NCBI GenBank assembly: GCA_026988195.1
Contig: JALSLS010000367.1
Span: 1-10,003, forward strand
Reading direction: 5' to 3'
DNA length: 10,003 bases
DNA from: Methylomonas sp.
GTDB lineage: Bacteria; Pseudomonadota; Gammaproteobacteria; Methylococcales; Methylomonadaceae
The notes beneath the pieces were generated by a model. That model was given only the letters and a program-made list of their open reading frames with translations, made no database searches and was not told where the DNA came from. Numbering within the stretch: the first letter of the stretch is position 1; every line of letters begins with the position of its first letter. The translations under genes and the position numbers were made by a program. Below, piece after piece: positions 1 to 7,154 of the stretch.

Positions 1-162
1 ACGTGTATGGAATAACTTCCCGAAATTATAACGTAGGATTTTTGTTTCAGATGGAATGATCTCATGAGGCGCATAGCAAGCTACGCAACGAATGAGATCA
101 TTCCATCTGGAGCAAAAAGACAAGTTAGAAATCGGGAAGTTGTTTCATGCACGTTCCTTAGC
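1..162 (+). mobile_element. MITE-like element, copy A (left end clipped by window)
   Basis: This is a short element with no coding capacity and terminal inverted repeats. The right terminus (about 132-162) reads inwards as GCTAAGGAACGTGCATG... and matches the left terminus, which is visible from base 1. Using copy B to supply the missing outer bases, the terminal repeats match at 27 of 31 positions. Inside, an 18-base perfect inverted repeat (48-65 with 92-109, starting CAGATGGAATG) encloses a 26-base loop that holds a smaller hairpin. A second copy lies reversed at 7387-7557 and differs by about six substitutions and one indel. About eight bases of the left terminus should lie before base 1. 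There is no transposase, so it is presumably mobilised in trans. I do not recognise the family, and no target-site duplication can be read here. Confidence 0.8.
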
Positions 163-310
163 ATTAAAACTGAGTTGATGGTTAATGCAGTGAGAAAAAA
201 GAATCTTTTAACTTATCTAGCTATTCAAAGATGTATTGTGTCTGCGACTCGAAACTAGGCTGTGGGTGCTTTGGTTTTCTATCTAATAGCCTGATAGTAT
301 AATATCTACA
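163..310. other. Intergenic stretch with no recognisable content
   Basis: Between the element at the left edge and the terminator I see no supported gene, tRNA or further repeat. A TATAAT box at 298-303 on the plus strand lacks a convincing -35 and would fire straight into the hairpin at 311-348, so I do not call it a promoter. Confidence 0.5.
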
Positions 311-348
311 AAAAAGGCAGGTACAAATTACTTTACACCTGCCTTTTT
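311..348 (-). terminator. Strong intrinsic terminator, probably ending the hfq-purA operon (bidirectional)
   Basis: A perfect 12-bp stem (AAAAAGGCAGGT at 311-322 with ACCTGCCTTTTT at 337-348) surrounds a 14-base loop. Read on the minus strand, the GC-rich core is followed by six T residues, the standard rho-independent layout. The plus-strand reading also ends in five T residues, so it could work both ways. It lies 317 bp past the purA stop, with a palindromic repeat in between. The likely reading is that this is the operon terminator and that the repeat inserted between gene and terminator. Confidence 0.8.
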
Positions 349-420
349 AGAGAGTTAAAACCATTCCTGATTACGTACGAGTCTCAGCCATTTTATAAAA
401 ACACCGATTCAACTGTTATA

Positions 421-612
421 CGTCATCTCGGCAGGGATTCACATTATGCTATCCGGCATAATGCCCTTTGGGTAAATGCAAATCTGTTCCAGACAGATTT
501 GTGCCGAGATCCAGAATCCAAGGATGGGATGATTGTATAAACAAGTATCTGCTAATTATTCAGATCGTACATCCCTATACACTGGATACCAGCAATCCCT
601 GCTGGTATGACG
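421..612. repeat. 192-bp palindromic repeat element with CGTCAT/ATGACG ends and an interrupted left arm
   Basis: The ends are inverted: the left end starts CGTCATCTCGGCAGGGATT and the right end, reverse complemented, starts CGTCATACCAGCAGGGATT. The right arm is an intact hairpin (586-594 with 600-608, 9 bp, 5-base loop). The left arm has the same 9-bp stem (425-433 with 502-510), but its loop is expanded by about 63 bases. Beyond each hairpin both arms continue with ATCCAG and then GGATG. No gene is supported here. It resembles the short palindromic repeats scattered through many proteobacterial genomes, but I cannot assign a family from the sequence alone. Confidence 0.7.
439..501. repeat. 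Two-hairpin segment inside the left arm of the 421-612 repeat
   Basis: This 63-base segment separates GGGAT from TGCCGAGAT, which in the right arm are joined directly by a small loop. It holds two hairpins of its own: CATTATGC/GCATAATG (442-449 with 456-463, 8 bp, 6-base loop) and CAAATCTGT/ACAGATTTG (479-487 with 493-501, 9 bp, 5-base loop). Comparing the two arms suggests a small palindromic sequence inserted into the loop of the larger one. Confidence 0.5.
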
Positions 613-664
613 TGGAACTGGTGTGCTGTATATGGCGGAAGCTCATGGGTAATCAGGAAACTAT

Positions 665-1960
665 TTAACTTGAAAAGGGGTTTTCAAGAACAATGGTTTC
701 TTCACGATCTGGACCTGTTGATAAAATAGCCACTTTGACACCAATCAACTCTTCTATACGTTCAATATAAGCTTTTGCATTTGCTGGCAGTTTATCCATA
801 TCCGTTACGCCTGCTGTTACACCCTCCCAACCAGGCATTTCTTCAATAATAGGAACACAGGCTTCATATTGATCGGCACCTAGAGGTGCAATATCTGTTA
901 CTTTACCCTTTATATTATAAGCGGTACAAATACCAATTTTATCTAAACCATCAAGAACATCTAGTTTAGTCAAACAAATACCAGATAAACTATTCATTTG
1001 TGCTGATTTTCGCATTGAGACAGCATCAAACCAACCTGTTCTACGTTTACGACCTGTAGTTGCTCCAAACTCATGGCCTTTAACACCTAGGTGTTCACCA
1101 TATTCATCATCTAACTCAGTCGGAAATGGACCATTACCGACTCGTGTTGAATAAGCTTTAGTAATCCCTAACACATAATCAAGATCTAATGGGCCAACTC
1201 CTGTTCCTGTAGCTGCTCCACCTGCCGTTGTACTTGAAGAGGTGACATAAGGATAGGTTCCATGATCTACATCTAACAAAGCACCTTGAGCCCCTTCAAA
1301 AAGAATGTTTTTACCTGCTTTCTGGTAATCTTTTAGCTCTTCACCTATATCCGTCAACATTGGCTTCACAACTTCAGCAAGTTTTAAAGTTGTAGCTAAC
1401 ATCTCTTCATAATCAAGCGCTTCTGTCTTGTAATAATGAGTCAGCATAAAATTATGATAATCGACTAATTCTTTTAAACGCTTAGAAAACTCTTCTGTGT
1501 TTAACAAATCTCCAGCACGAAGCCCTCTTCTTGCGACTTTATCTTCATAAGCTGGCCCAATACCTCGTCCAGTAGTACCAATGGCTTTACTGCCTCGCGC
1601 AATTTCTCTGGCTTGGTCAATGGCTACATGAATGGGTAATATTAAAGCACAAGCTTCACTGATTTTTAGACGTCCTCGAACTGAATGCCCGGATTCTTCT
1701 AATGTTTCAATTTCTTCTATTAAAGCATCAAGTGATAACACAACCCCATTGGCAATCATGCAGTCAACATTTTCTCTTAGAATACCTGATGGAATAAGGT
1801 GCAAGACCGTTGTTTCACCATTTATAACTAATGTATGCCCCGCATTATGACCGCCTTGAAATCGAACGACAGCCTCAGCTTGATCTGTTAAAAGATCAAC
1901 TAACTTACCTTTACCTTCGTCACCCCATTGTGTGCCGATGATAACAACATTTTTACCCAT
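665..1960 (-). CDS. purA: Adenylosuccinate synthetase
   Basis: Cytoplasmic enzyme that condenses IMP with aspartate at the expense of GTP to give adenylosuccinate, the first committed step from IMP to AMP. The 431 residues match the usual bacterial length. The N-terminal GDEGKGK loop (13-19) carries the catalytic Asp14, and NAGHT (39-43) supplies the catalytic His42. GTTGRGIGPAYEDK (128-141) is the IMP-binding segment, GTYPYVTSS (234-242) a conserved core segment, and TKLDVLD (331-337) and STGPDRE (414-420) form the guanine-nucleotide side. The ATG is followed directly by the canonical MGKNVVIIGTQWGDEGKGK start. It is preceded by only a weak purine stretch (TTGGAATAATT), so translation may lean on coupling with hisZ, which ends 15 bases upstream. 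It is the last gene of the operon. No key residue is missing. Confidence 0.98.
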   Translation of the reverse strand: MGKNVVIIGTQWGDEGKGKLVDLLTDQAEAVVRFQGGHNAGHTLVINGETTVLHLIPSGILRENVDCMIANGVVLSLDALIEEIETLEESGHSVRGRLKISEACALILPIHVAIDQAREIARGSKAIGTTGRGIGPAYEDKVARRGLRAGDLLNTEEFSKRLKELVDYHNFMLTHYYKTEALDYEEMLATTLKLAEVVKPMLTDIGEELKDYQKAGKNILFEGAQGALLDVDHGTYPYVTSSSTTAGGAATGTGVGPLDLDYVLGITKAYSTRVGNGPFPTELDDEYGEHLGVKGHEFGATTGRKRRTGWFDAVSMRKSAQMNSLSGICLTKLDVLDGLDKIGICTAYNIKGKVTDIAPLGADQYEACVPIIEEMPGWEGVTAGVTDMDKLPANAKAYIERIEELIGVKVAILSTGPDREETIVLENPFSS

Positions 1961-1975
1961 AATTATTCCAACTTT

Positions 1976-3166
1976 TTAAGCTAAGGACTTAACAACCCAA
2001 TTTTGATTCTTTTTTTCCAACATGCCAGTGCATGCTAGTTCTTTAATTTCTTCTGGATGACCAGGCAACGCTTGCACAACTGCAATACCTTGCGCTCTTA
2101 GGTCTCTAATGGCTTCAATTAATGAGGCATCATCAGCCAATGGTGCATAAATTAATTGCACAGTACGCTCTTCAGTTAATGGCTTAGACAGGGCATTTAG
2201 TGTTTTTAAATCCGCACTAAACCCAGTTGCTGCCCGTGCTCTACCAAAGAACTTACCAATATTATCATAGCGCCCGCCCCGAGCAATCTCTCGACCCAAC
2301 TCGGGTACAAAAGTAGCAAATACAATGCCTGTATGATAGTGGTAGCCACGTAATTCTGATAAATCAAAACTGACAGGTAATGAAGGGAAATTGACGCTCA
2401 ATTTATCGGCTACAGTTTGTAACTCAGCTAATGCTTGAGAAATAGCCTCCCCTGTATTTGCAAGCACATCAGCTGCTTTAGCAAGTACCTCTATCCCTCC
2501 ATTTAAGGTAGGTAATGTTTTAAAAATTGTTTTATAATTTTCAGAAATACTAAAACCGTCAACTAATTCATTTAATTCTGGTCTTGCTTTACGTTGCAAG
2601 ACATCAAACAATTCAGTTTCCTGTGCTTCGGTTAAACCCGCTTGCTCAGATAAAGAACGATAAATTTCGACATGCCCGAGATCCAAATGAACATTTTGCA
2701 AGCCTGTGACAGCGATCATTTCCAGCATAAGTTGAATAACTTCTAAATCACTTTCTATCCCAGAATGACCATAAATTTCGGCTCCAATTTGCATCGGGCT
2801 TCTGGTTTTTGCAAGAGAATCACCGAGTGTTATTAAGGTCGTTCCTACATAGCATAAGCGTGTTGGCCTTTTATGCTTTAAATTGTGCGCATCAATTCTG
2901 GCAACCTGAGGTGTTATATCAGCACAAACCCCTAGCATCTCACCTGAAACCTGATCAGTTAATTTAAAGGTCTGAAGATCTAAATCATGCCCAGACCCCG
3001 TTAATAGAGAGTCTAAGAAATCAACCACGGGAGGAATGACTAATTCATACCCCCAGCAGGAAAAGACATCAAGTAACTGCCTACGCAACGCCTCTAATTG
3101 TCGTGCATCGTCAGGTAAAACATCTTCAATTCCTTGAGGTAGTAACCAAGTGTCTCTTTTTTGCAT
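1976..3166 (-). CDS. hisZ: ATP phosphoribosyltransferase regulatory subunit HisZ
   Basis: HisZ is a catalytically dead paralogue of histidyl-tRNA synthetase. It assembles with the short form of HisG to make ATP phosphoribosyltransferase, the first enzyme of histidine synthesis, and carries its feedback control. Numbering from the chosen ATG (396 residues), the class II synthetase-like core shows ADITPQVARIDAH (82-94), a motif 2 region (103-134, RLCYVGTTL then RSPMQIGAEIYGH), ELRGYHYHTG (271-280), GGRYDNIG (297-304) and ATGFS (313-317). The anticodon-binding domain of true HisRS is absent. The start at 3166 gives MQKRDTWLLPQGIEDVLP, typical of HisZ. An ATG at 3197-3199 would add 11 residues encoded by a hairpin, which is unlikely, and GTG codons at 3185-3187 and 3179-3181 remain possible. 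HisZ implies a short HisG elsewhere in the genome. It ends 15 bases before purA. Confidence 0.95.
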   Translation of the reverse strand: MQKRDTWLLPQGIEDVLPDDARQLEALRRQLLDVFSCWGYELVIPPVVDFLDSLLTGSGHDLDLQTFKLTDQVSGEMLGVCADITPQVARIDAHNLKHKRPTRLCYVGTTLITLGDSLAKTRSPMQIGAEIYGHSGIESDLEVIQLMLEMIAVTGLQNVHLDLGHVEIYRSLSEQAGLTEAQETELFDVLQRKARPELNELVDGFSISENYKTIFKTLPTLNGGIEVLAKAADVLANTGEAISQALAELQTVADKLSVNFPSLPVSFDLSELRGYHYHTGIVFATFVPELGREIARGGRYDNIGKFFGRARAATGFSADLKTLNALSKPLTEERTVQLIYAPLADDASLIEAIRDLRAQGIAVVQALPGHPEEIKELACTGMLEKKNQNWVVKSLA

Positions 3167-3187
3167 ATTTAGTTTATCCACTCGCAC

Positions 3188-3216
3188 AAAACGCCCCATT
3201 AAAAATGGAGCGTTTT
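3188..3216 (-). terminator. Hairpin in the hflC-hisZ gap: attenuator or bidirectional terminator
   Basis: A 13-bp stem with one mismatch pairs 3188-3200 with 3204-3216 (AAAACGC... with ...GCGTTTT) around a 3-base loop. On the minus strand it follows the hflC stop by 27 bases, but its T tract is only the four T residues of the stem. On the plus strand the tail (TTTTATTTTCTTT) is better. It may reduce read-through from hflC into hisZ-purA or protect the hflKC mRNA 3' end. Its position argues against the upstream hisZ start. Confidence 0.6.
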
Positions 3217-3243
3217 ATTTTCTTTAACAATTTAACGATTAAT

Positions 3244-4101
3244 TTATTTTGATTTCTTAAAATACTTAAAGTATTCAGAATTAGGTTCTACTACCAACAT
3301 ATCACCCGCACTTCTAAAAGTATTTTTATAAGCATTCATACTGCGATAAAAAGAGAAAAACTCAACATCTGAGCCGTAAGCTTTGGCATAAATATCTGCT
3401 GCAACTGCATCGCCTTCACCTCGCATAATCTCAGCATCACGAAAAGCATTTGCTAAAATAATCACACGTTGCTTATCAGCATTAGCCCGAATGCGTTCTG
3501 ACGCTTCCTTACCTTGTGATCGAAATTCTCTGGCAACTCTTTCACGCTCAGCTTCCATTCTTCTATACACTGAAGAACTCACTTCATTCGGTAAGTCAAT
3601 CCGCTTAACTTGCACATCAACAATTTCTATACCTAACTTAAACGCAATAGGTGTTGCAAGCGTAATTAATTCAGTTCTAATGGCATTACGATCAGAAGAC
3701 ACTAATTGTTTAATAGTTCTTTTACTAAACTCACTTCTAAAAGCATCTTTAATAATCTGATTTAAACGTACATTTGCCTGACGAACATCACCCGCTACCG
3801 AAGTATAAAAGGTTTTTACATCTGCCACTTTCCATTTTACAAATGAATCAACAATTACGTTTTTCTTTTCAGATGTCAAAAAACGTTCTGGTTTAGCATC
3901 CATCGTTAAAATACGTGAATCAAATTTTTTCACATTATTAATAAATGGCATTTTAAAATGCAATCCAGGTGAAAATTCAGATTCAATCACTTCACCTAAT
4001 CGAAACTTAATTGCCCGTTCAGTTTCAGATACGGTAAAGATAGATGATGAGGCAATAAAAAAAACGATACCTAACCCTATTAATATTTTATTTTGTCCCA
4101 T
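3244..4101 (-). CDS. hflC: HflC, modulator of FtsH protease (band 7/SPFH family)
   Basis: HflC is a membrane-anchored SPFH protein that assembles with HflK into a large periplasm-facing complex around FtsH and tempers its proteolysis. The 285 residues start with an N-terminal membrane segment (about 5-23), followed by the band 7 domain (SETERAIKFRLGEV, then PGLHFKMPF at 45-53). A charged helical region follows (181-209, RMEAERERVAREFRSQGKEA), then MRGEGDA (226-232) and the conserved FFSFYRSMNAY (248-258). It lacks a roughly 50-residue insertion that I recall in the middle of E. coli HflC (334 residues), between the band 7 domain and LGIEIVDVQVKRI. The ATG lies one base after the hflK stop, and a GAGGGGA Shine-Dalgarno lies within the hflK 3' end, so the two are almost certainly translationally coupled and made in matched amounts. 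Confidence 0.97.
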   Translation of the reverse strand: MGQNKILIGLGIVFFIASSSIFTVSETERAIKFRLGEVIESEFSPGLHFKMPFINNVKKFDSRILTMDAKPERFLTSEKKNVIVDSFVKWKVADVKTFYTSVAGDVRQANVRLNQIIKDAFRSEFSKRTIKQLVSSDRNAIRTELITLATPIAFKLGIEIVDVQVKRIDLPNEVSSSVYRRMEAERERVAREFRSQGKEASERIRANADKQRVIILANAFRDAEIMRGEGDAVAADIYAKAYGSDVEFFSFYRSMNAYKNTFRSAGDMLVVEPNSEYFKYFKKSK

Positions 4102-4102
4102 T

Positions 4103-5293
4103 TTAGCGTCCCCTCACGTCACGACCACGAGCAGAAGTTCGTGAGTTATTATTAATGGTTCTAGAGGGTTGATTAATAGCCCTTATAGGCTGTGTATTTC
4201 TACCACTAGTTACATTATTAGCTGCTGATTTATTACCTAGTTTATCAAGTGGCAGATAAAGTATATTATTTCCACCTTTTACATCAACCATCACAGTTGA
4301 CGTTTTACTTAATACTTCTTCCATTGATTCAAGATATATTCTTTCTCTAGTCACTTTGGGTGCTTTTTTATACTCTTTTAGTAGTTGTGAAAAACGACTT
4401 ACTTCACCTGTCGCTTGGGCAATTACTTTTTCCTTATAAGCTTCTGACTCTTGTGTCTTTCTTGAAGCGGCACCCCGTGCAACCGGAATAACCTCATTAG
4501 AATAAGCTTCAGCTTCATTTATATATCGTTGCTCATCTTCTCGTGCTTTAATCGCATCTTCAAAAGCACCTTGAACTTGCTCGGGTGGCTGAGCATCTTG
4601 AAGGTTTACAGAGGTAATTAAAATACCCGATCCATAAGTATCCATTACTTTTTGAATTTCAGATTGAATTTCAGCAACGATTTTACTTCGCCCTTCTGTT
4701 AATACAAAATCCATATTACTATGCCCAATAACACCACGCTCAGCACTTTCAGTTACTTGCTTCAATGTTGCTGTGGGGTTAAGTAAATTAAACACATAGT
4801 CTTTAGCATCTTTAACCAGATACTGTACGGCCAAACGAACATCAACAATGTTCTCATCTTTTGTTAGCATTAAAGCTTCTCTAGGGACAGAGCCTGCACC
4901 TTGACGGCCTCCTGATCGATAGCCTACTTCAATTACTTGTACATTTTGTACATCAACAATTTCTACTTTATCTATAGGTGAAGGAAAATGCCAATTTAAA
5001 CCGGGTTGTGTTGTTACTGTATAAGCACCAAAACGTGTTTCTACTCCACGAGTTCCCTCGTCAACTATATAAAAACCACTTAAGCCCCATAGTACAGCGG
5101 CCCCTACAGCTAAAATCCCTAAGCCCTTTGCTGATCCTTCCCCAGTGTTTCCACCGTTTGATCCACCACCAAAAATTCCACCTAGTTTTTCTTGAAATGA
5201 TTTAATCACTTCATCTAAATCTGGAGGACCGTTCTCGTCTTTACGGCCACTCCAAGGGTCTTTTTTATCGCCACCGGGCTCATTCCAGGACAT
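4103..5293 (-). CDS. hflK: HflK, modulator of FtsH protease (band 7/SPFH family)
   Basis: Partner of HflC in the FtsH-regulating membrane complex. The 396 residues begin with the family's polar Trp/Gly/Pro-rich cytoplasmic segment (MSWNEPGGDKKDPW, with a Gly/Asn-rich stretch at 42-55). A single membrane helix follows at about 57-76, then the band 7 domain from YIVDEGTRGVETRFG (75-89) through LMLTKDENIVDV (141-152). A long charged, probably coiled-coil helix spans about 244-310. The last 40 residues are low complexity, rich in Asn, Ser and Arg, and end in RGRDVRGR. The ATG has a GGAG six bases upstream. The stop codon is one base from hflC. A 172-bp gap separates it from hflX, so it could have its own promoter, but I found no convincing one (a TATAAT at 5311-5316 lies too close to the start). 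Confidence 0.97.
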   Translation of the reverse strand: MSWNEPGGDKKDPWSGRKDENGPPDLDEVIKSFQEKLGGIFGGGSNGGNTGEGSAKGLGILAVGAAVLWGLSGFYIVDEGTRGVETRFGAYTVTTQPGLNWHFPSPIDKVEIVDVQNVQVIEVGYRSGGRQGAGSVPREALMLTKDENIVDVRLAVQYLVKDAKDYVFNLLNPTATLKQVTESAERGVIGHSNMDFVLTEGRSKIVAEIQSEIQKVMDTYGSGILITSVNLQDAQPPEQVQGAFEDAIKAREDEQRYINEAEAYSNEVIPVARGAASRKTQESEAYKEKVIAQATGEVSRFSQLLKEYKKAPKVTRERIYLESMEEVLSKTSTVMVDVKGGNNILYLPLDKLGNKSAANNVTSGRNTQPIRAINQPSRTINNNSRTSARGRDVRGR

Positions 5294-5465
5294 CTATTGC
5301 TCCAAATTGGATTATATTTAAAAATTATGACTATTACTGACTGCATCAAAACAACAAAACTTATATCGCTCTATTTTTCAATCGCTATCTAGCCAAACTC
5401 GCCTATTCTATCTTAAATTGATAGATTATGATTAATTAATTACATATTAATATGTAATTAATTAC
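5294..5465 (-). other. hflX-hflK intergenic region
   Basis: An AT-rich 172-bp spacer. Next to hflX it holds a 32-bp perfect palindrome (5433-5464, listed separately) and a small 6-bp hairpin (TCTATC at 5407-5412 with GATAGA at 5420-5425). On the hflK side a TATAAT (minus strand, 5316-5311) would place the transcript start almost on the hflK ribosome-binding site and has no matching -35. An independent hflK promoter is therefore possible but not shown. Confidence 0.5.
5433..5464. repeat. 32-bp perfect AT-rich palindrome at the hflX stop
   Basis: TAATTAATTACATAT is followed by a central TA and then by the exact reverse complement, giving a perfect 32-base palindrome that ends one base from the hflX stop codon. 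Only two of its 32 base pairs are GC. It has no following T run, so a normal intrinsic terminator is unlikely. It could be a cruciform, a protein-binding site, or an mRNA 3'-end hairpin that limits read-through or decay between hflX and hflKC. Confidence 0.75.
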
Positions 5466-6737
5466 TTACAATGCAATCTCTTCTGTTTTAATTCCTTTTA
5501 ACAAACCTAAATGCTTCCTATCAATCTCAATTGATACTTCCCAGCCACCCAGTTCATCATGTTTTTCCTCTATAATCTTAGCAAAACCAAACAACTTTGA
5601 ACGCACTCCGCCCTGACTGGCTGTTATAAAACACTTTCTTGCCACCTTGGTGCTAGAGAATAATTCGGCCAAGGCTTGAAATAATAAGTCTGTTCCTGCT
5701 CCTGTTGCGGCTGATAGCCACACCCTAACTGGCTTCCCTTGCTCATCACGATCTATATGAGGCTGAATATCATTTAATAAATCTATTTTATTAAATACTT
5801 CTAATTGTGGGATTTCATGCGCATCAATATCTTGTAACACCTGATTCACCTGAAACATAGTATCTTCTCGATCTTCAGCATTAGCATCAATAATATGCAA
5901 TAACAATTCCGCTTCACTCGCTTCTTGTAGAGTTGAACGAAAAGCGGCAATCAATTCATGCGGTAAATGACGGATAAACCCAACCGTATCGGCTAAAATA
6001 ACATCCCCTCCACCTTCAAGAGAACAACTTCTTAATGTTGGATCTAAGGTTGCAAAAAGTTGATCTGCAACATAGATATCAGCTCCTGTAAGCGTGTTAA
6101 ATAAAGTTGACTTACCTGCATTGGTATAGCCAACCAAAGACACAGAAGGGGTTTCAGATTTTTTTCTTTTCCCTCTTCCCTGACCTCTCTGCTTAGCCAC
6201 CTTCTCTAGTCTTCGCTGAATCAACTTAATCCGGTTATTAACTAACCGCCTATCTGATTCCAGTTGCGTCTCACCTGGGCCTCTCATTCCTATACCACCG
6301 CCTTTTTGGCGGTCTAAATGAGTCCAACCCCGTATTAATCGGGTAGATAAGTGTTTTAACTGCGCCAGTTCAACCTGTAACTTTCCCTCAAAGGTTTGTG
6401 CTCTTAACGCAAAAATATCTAAAATCAAGCCATTTCTATCAACAACGCGAACCCCCAAAGCTTCTTCTAGGTTTCTTTCTTGGCTGGGGGATAAAACATG
6501 ATTCACCAAGACAATATCGGCTTCATGAAAAGCAATCTCAGATTTTATCTCTTCTACTTTACCGGTTCCCACGAAAAACTTTGGATCAGGTCTTTGTCGT
6601 GTACCTGTCACCACATGAACTGGGTCTGCGCCCGCTGATTTAGCAAGTTCTTTTAATTCATGCAGGTCTTCCTGACCTGCTCTTAGTGTTAGGTGGATTA
6701 GAATTGCTCTTTCACCTGAGTCGGGACGATCAAACAA
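5466..6737 (-). CDS. hflX: Ribosome-dissociating GTPase HflX
   Basis: HflX binds the ribosomal E site and splits stalled 70S ribosomes, typically under heat or antibiotic stress. The 423 residues open with the HflX N-terminal domain (FVGTGKVEEI at 55-64, HVLSPSQERNLE at 80-91). The Gly-rich linker follows: GWTHLDRQKGGGIGMRGPGE spans 137-156, followed by TQLESDRR. The GTPase domain shows G1 GYTNAGKST (203-211), switch FATLDPT (228-234), G3 DTVGF (250-254), G4 NKID (316-319) and G5 SAATGAG (342-348). The start codon is TTG: an in-frame TGA lies two codons upstream, AAAGGAG sits six bases before the TTG, and the resulting MFDRPDSGE matches the E. coli HflX start. It follows hfq by 14 bases, so the two are co-transcribed. 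A C-terminal domain of about 60 residues completes it. Confidence 0.97.
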   Translation of the reverse strand: MFDRPDSGERAILIHLTLRAGQEDLHELKELAKSAGADPVHVVTGTRQRPDPKFFVGTGKVEEIKSEIAFHEADIVLVNHVLSPSQERNLEEALGVRVVDRNGLILDIFALRAQTFEGKLQVELAQLKHLSTRLIRGWTHLDRQKGGGIGMRGPGETQLESDRRLVNNRIKLIQRRLEKVAKQRGQGRGKRKKSETPSVSLVGYTNAGKSTLFNTLTGADIYVADQLFATLDPTLRSCSLEGGGDVILADTVGFIRHLPHELIAAFRSTLQEASEAELLLHIIDANAEDREDTMFQVNQVLQDIDAHEIPQLEVFNKIDLLNDIQPHIDRDEQGKPVRVWLSAATGAGTDLLFQALAELFSSTKVARKCFITASQGGVRSKLFGFAKIIEEKHDELGGWEVSIEIDRKHLGLLKGIKTEEIAL

Positions 6738-6743
6738 AAATCA

Positions 6744-6750
6744 CTCCTTT
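6744..6750 (-). promoter_or_regulatory. Shine-Dalgarno of hflX that fixes its TTG start
   Basis: AAAGGAG on the minus strand is followed by six bases and then TTG. An in-frame TGA (6741-6743) overlaps this spacer and rules out any start further upstream, so TTG is the only sensible initiator. Confidence 0.85.
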
Positions 6751-6751
6751 T

Positions 6752-6991
6752 TTATCCTTCAATATTCTCACTCTCTCTGGCCAGCTTAATTGGTTTTCCT
6801 GGCACAATCGTTGATACAGCATGCTTATACACCATCTGGCTAACTGTATTTTTTAGCATAATGACATATTGATCAAAAGAATCAACACGCCCTTGTAATT
6901 TAATGCCATTCACCAAAAAAATTGATACTGGTGTATGCTCCTTTCTTAACGTATTAAGAAAGTTATCTTGTAAATTTTGCACTTTTGACAT
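6752..6991 (-). CDS. hfq: RNA chaperone Hfq
   Basis: Hfq forms a homohexameric Sm-like ring that anneals small RNAs to target mRNAs. The 79 residues from the ATG at 6991 align with E. coli Hfq. Proximal-face residues Q8, D9, K31, Q41 and H57 are kept, with Tyr in place of Phe at 42. The lateral rim has R16, K17 and H19. The Sm1 region is at 22-46 (VSIFLVNGIKLQG...) and the Sm2 motif YKHAVSTIVP at 55-64. The C-terminal tail after residue 65 is only about 14 residues, much shorter than in E. coli, and mildly acidic at its end. AAGGGGA lies seven bases before this ATG. An upstream in-frame ATG (7040-7042) would add 17 Asn/Arg-rich residues and coincides with the predicted transcript start, so I reject it. 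It is the first gene of the operon downstream of a repeat-filled gap. Confidence 0.98.
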   Translation of the reverse strand: MSKVQNLQDNFLNTLRKEHTPVSIFLVNGIKLQGRVDSFDQYVIMLKNTVSQMVYKHAVSTIVPGKPIKLARESENIEG

Positions 6992-7047
6992 CCTATTTCC
7001 CCTTTTATTATTATTCCTATATTCAATCTTTAAACTATCCATTTTTT

Positions 7048-7076
7048 ATTATAGTTCCAAATAAATAATTAAATAG
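7048..7076 (-). promoter_or_regulatory. Candidate promoter of hfq
   Basis: A perfect TATAAT lies on the minus strand at 7053-7048, which would start transcription near 7041 and give a 50-base leader before the hfq ATG. The -35 position (about 7071-7076, CTATTT) is poor. Repeats now separate hfq from miaA, and I see no better candidate close by. Hfq autoregulation is known in E. coli, but nothing here proves it. Confidence 0.45.
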
Positions 7077-7154
7077 ATATATTGGGACTATTCTGTTGAA
7101 ATTCAAGACCCTAAAATATATTTAAAAATTCATACCGATTAACAAAAAAACCCC

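Noticed and set aside
64..258. Plus-strand open frame of 64 codons
   Set aside because: It starts inside the palindrome of the MITE-like element, has no ribosome-binding site, and its product resembles nothing I know.
298..303. TATAAT as a plus-strand promoter for a small RNA
   Set aside because: There is no acceptable -35, and the transcript would consist only of the terminator hairpin at 311-348.
468..668. Plus-strand open frame of 66 codons
   Set aside because: It runs through the 421-612 palindromic repeat and into the purA 3' end. Its composition reflects the repeat, not a protein.
1632..1850. Plus-strand open frame opposite purA
   Set aside because: Antisense shadow of a fully conserved gene. 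The same applies to the plus-strand frames at 3491-3760 (hflC), 4978-5205 (hflK), 6398-6643 (hflX) and 8629-8820 (mutL).
6992..7042. 17-residue N-terminal extension of Hfq
   Set aside because: It is low complexity, absent from the family as I know it, and coincides with the predicted transcript start. A strong Shine-Dalgarno precedes the ATG at 6991.
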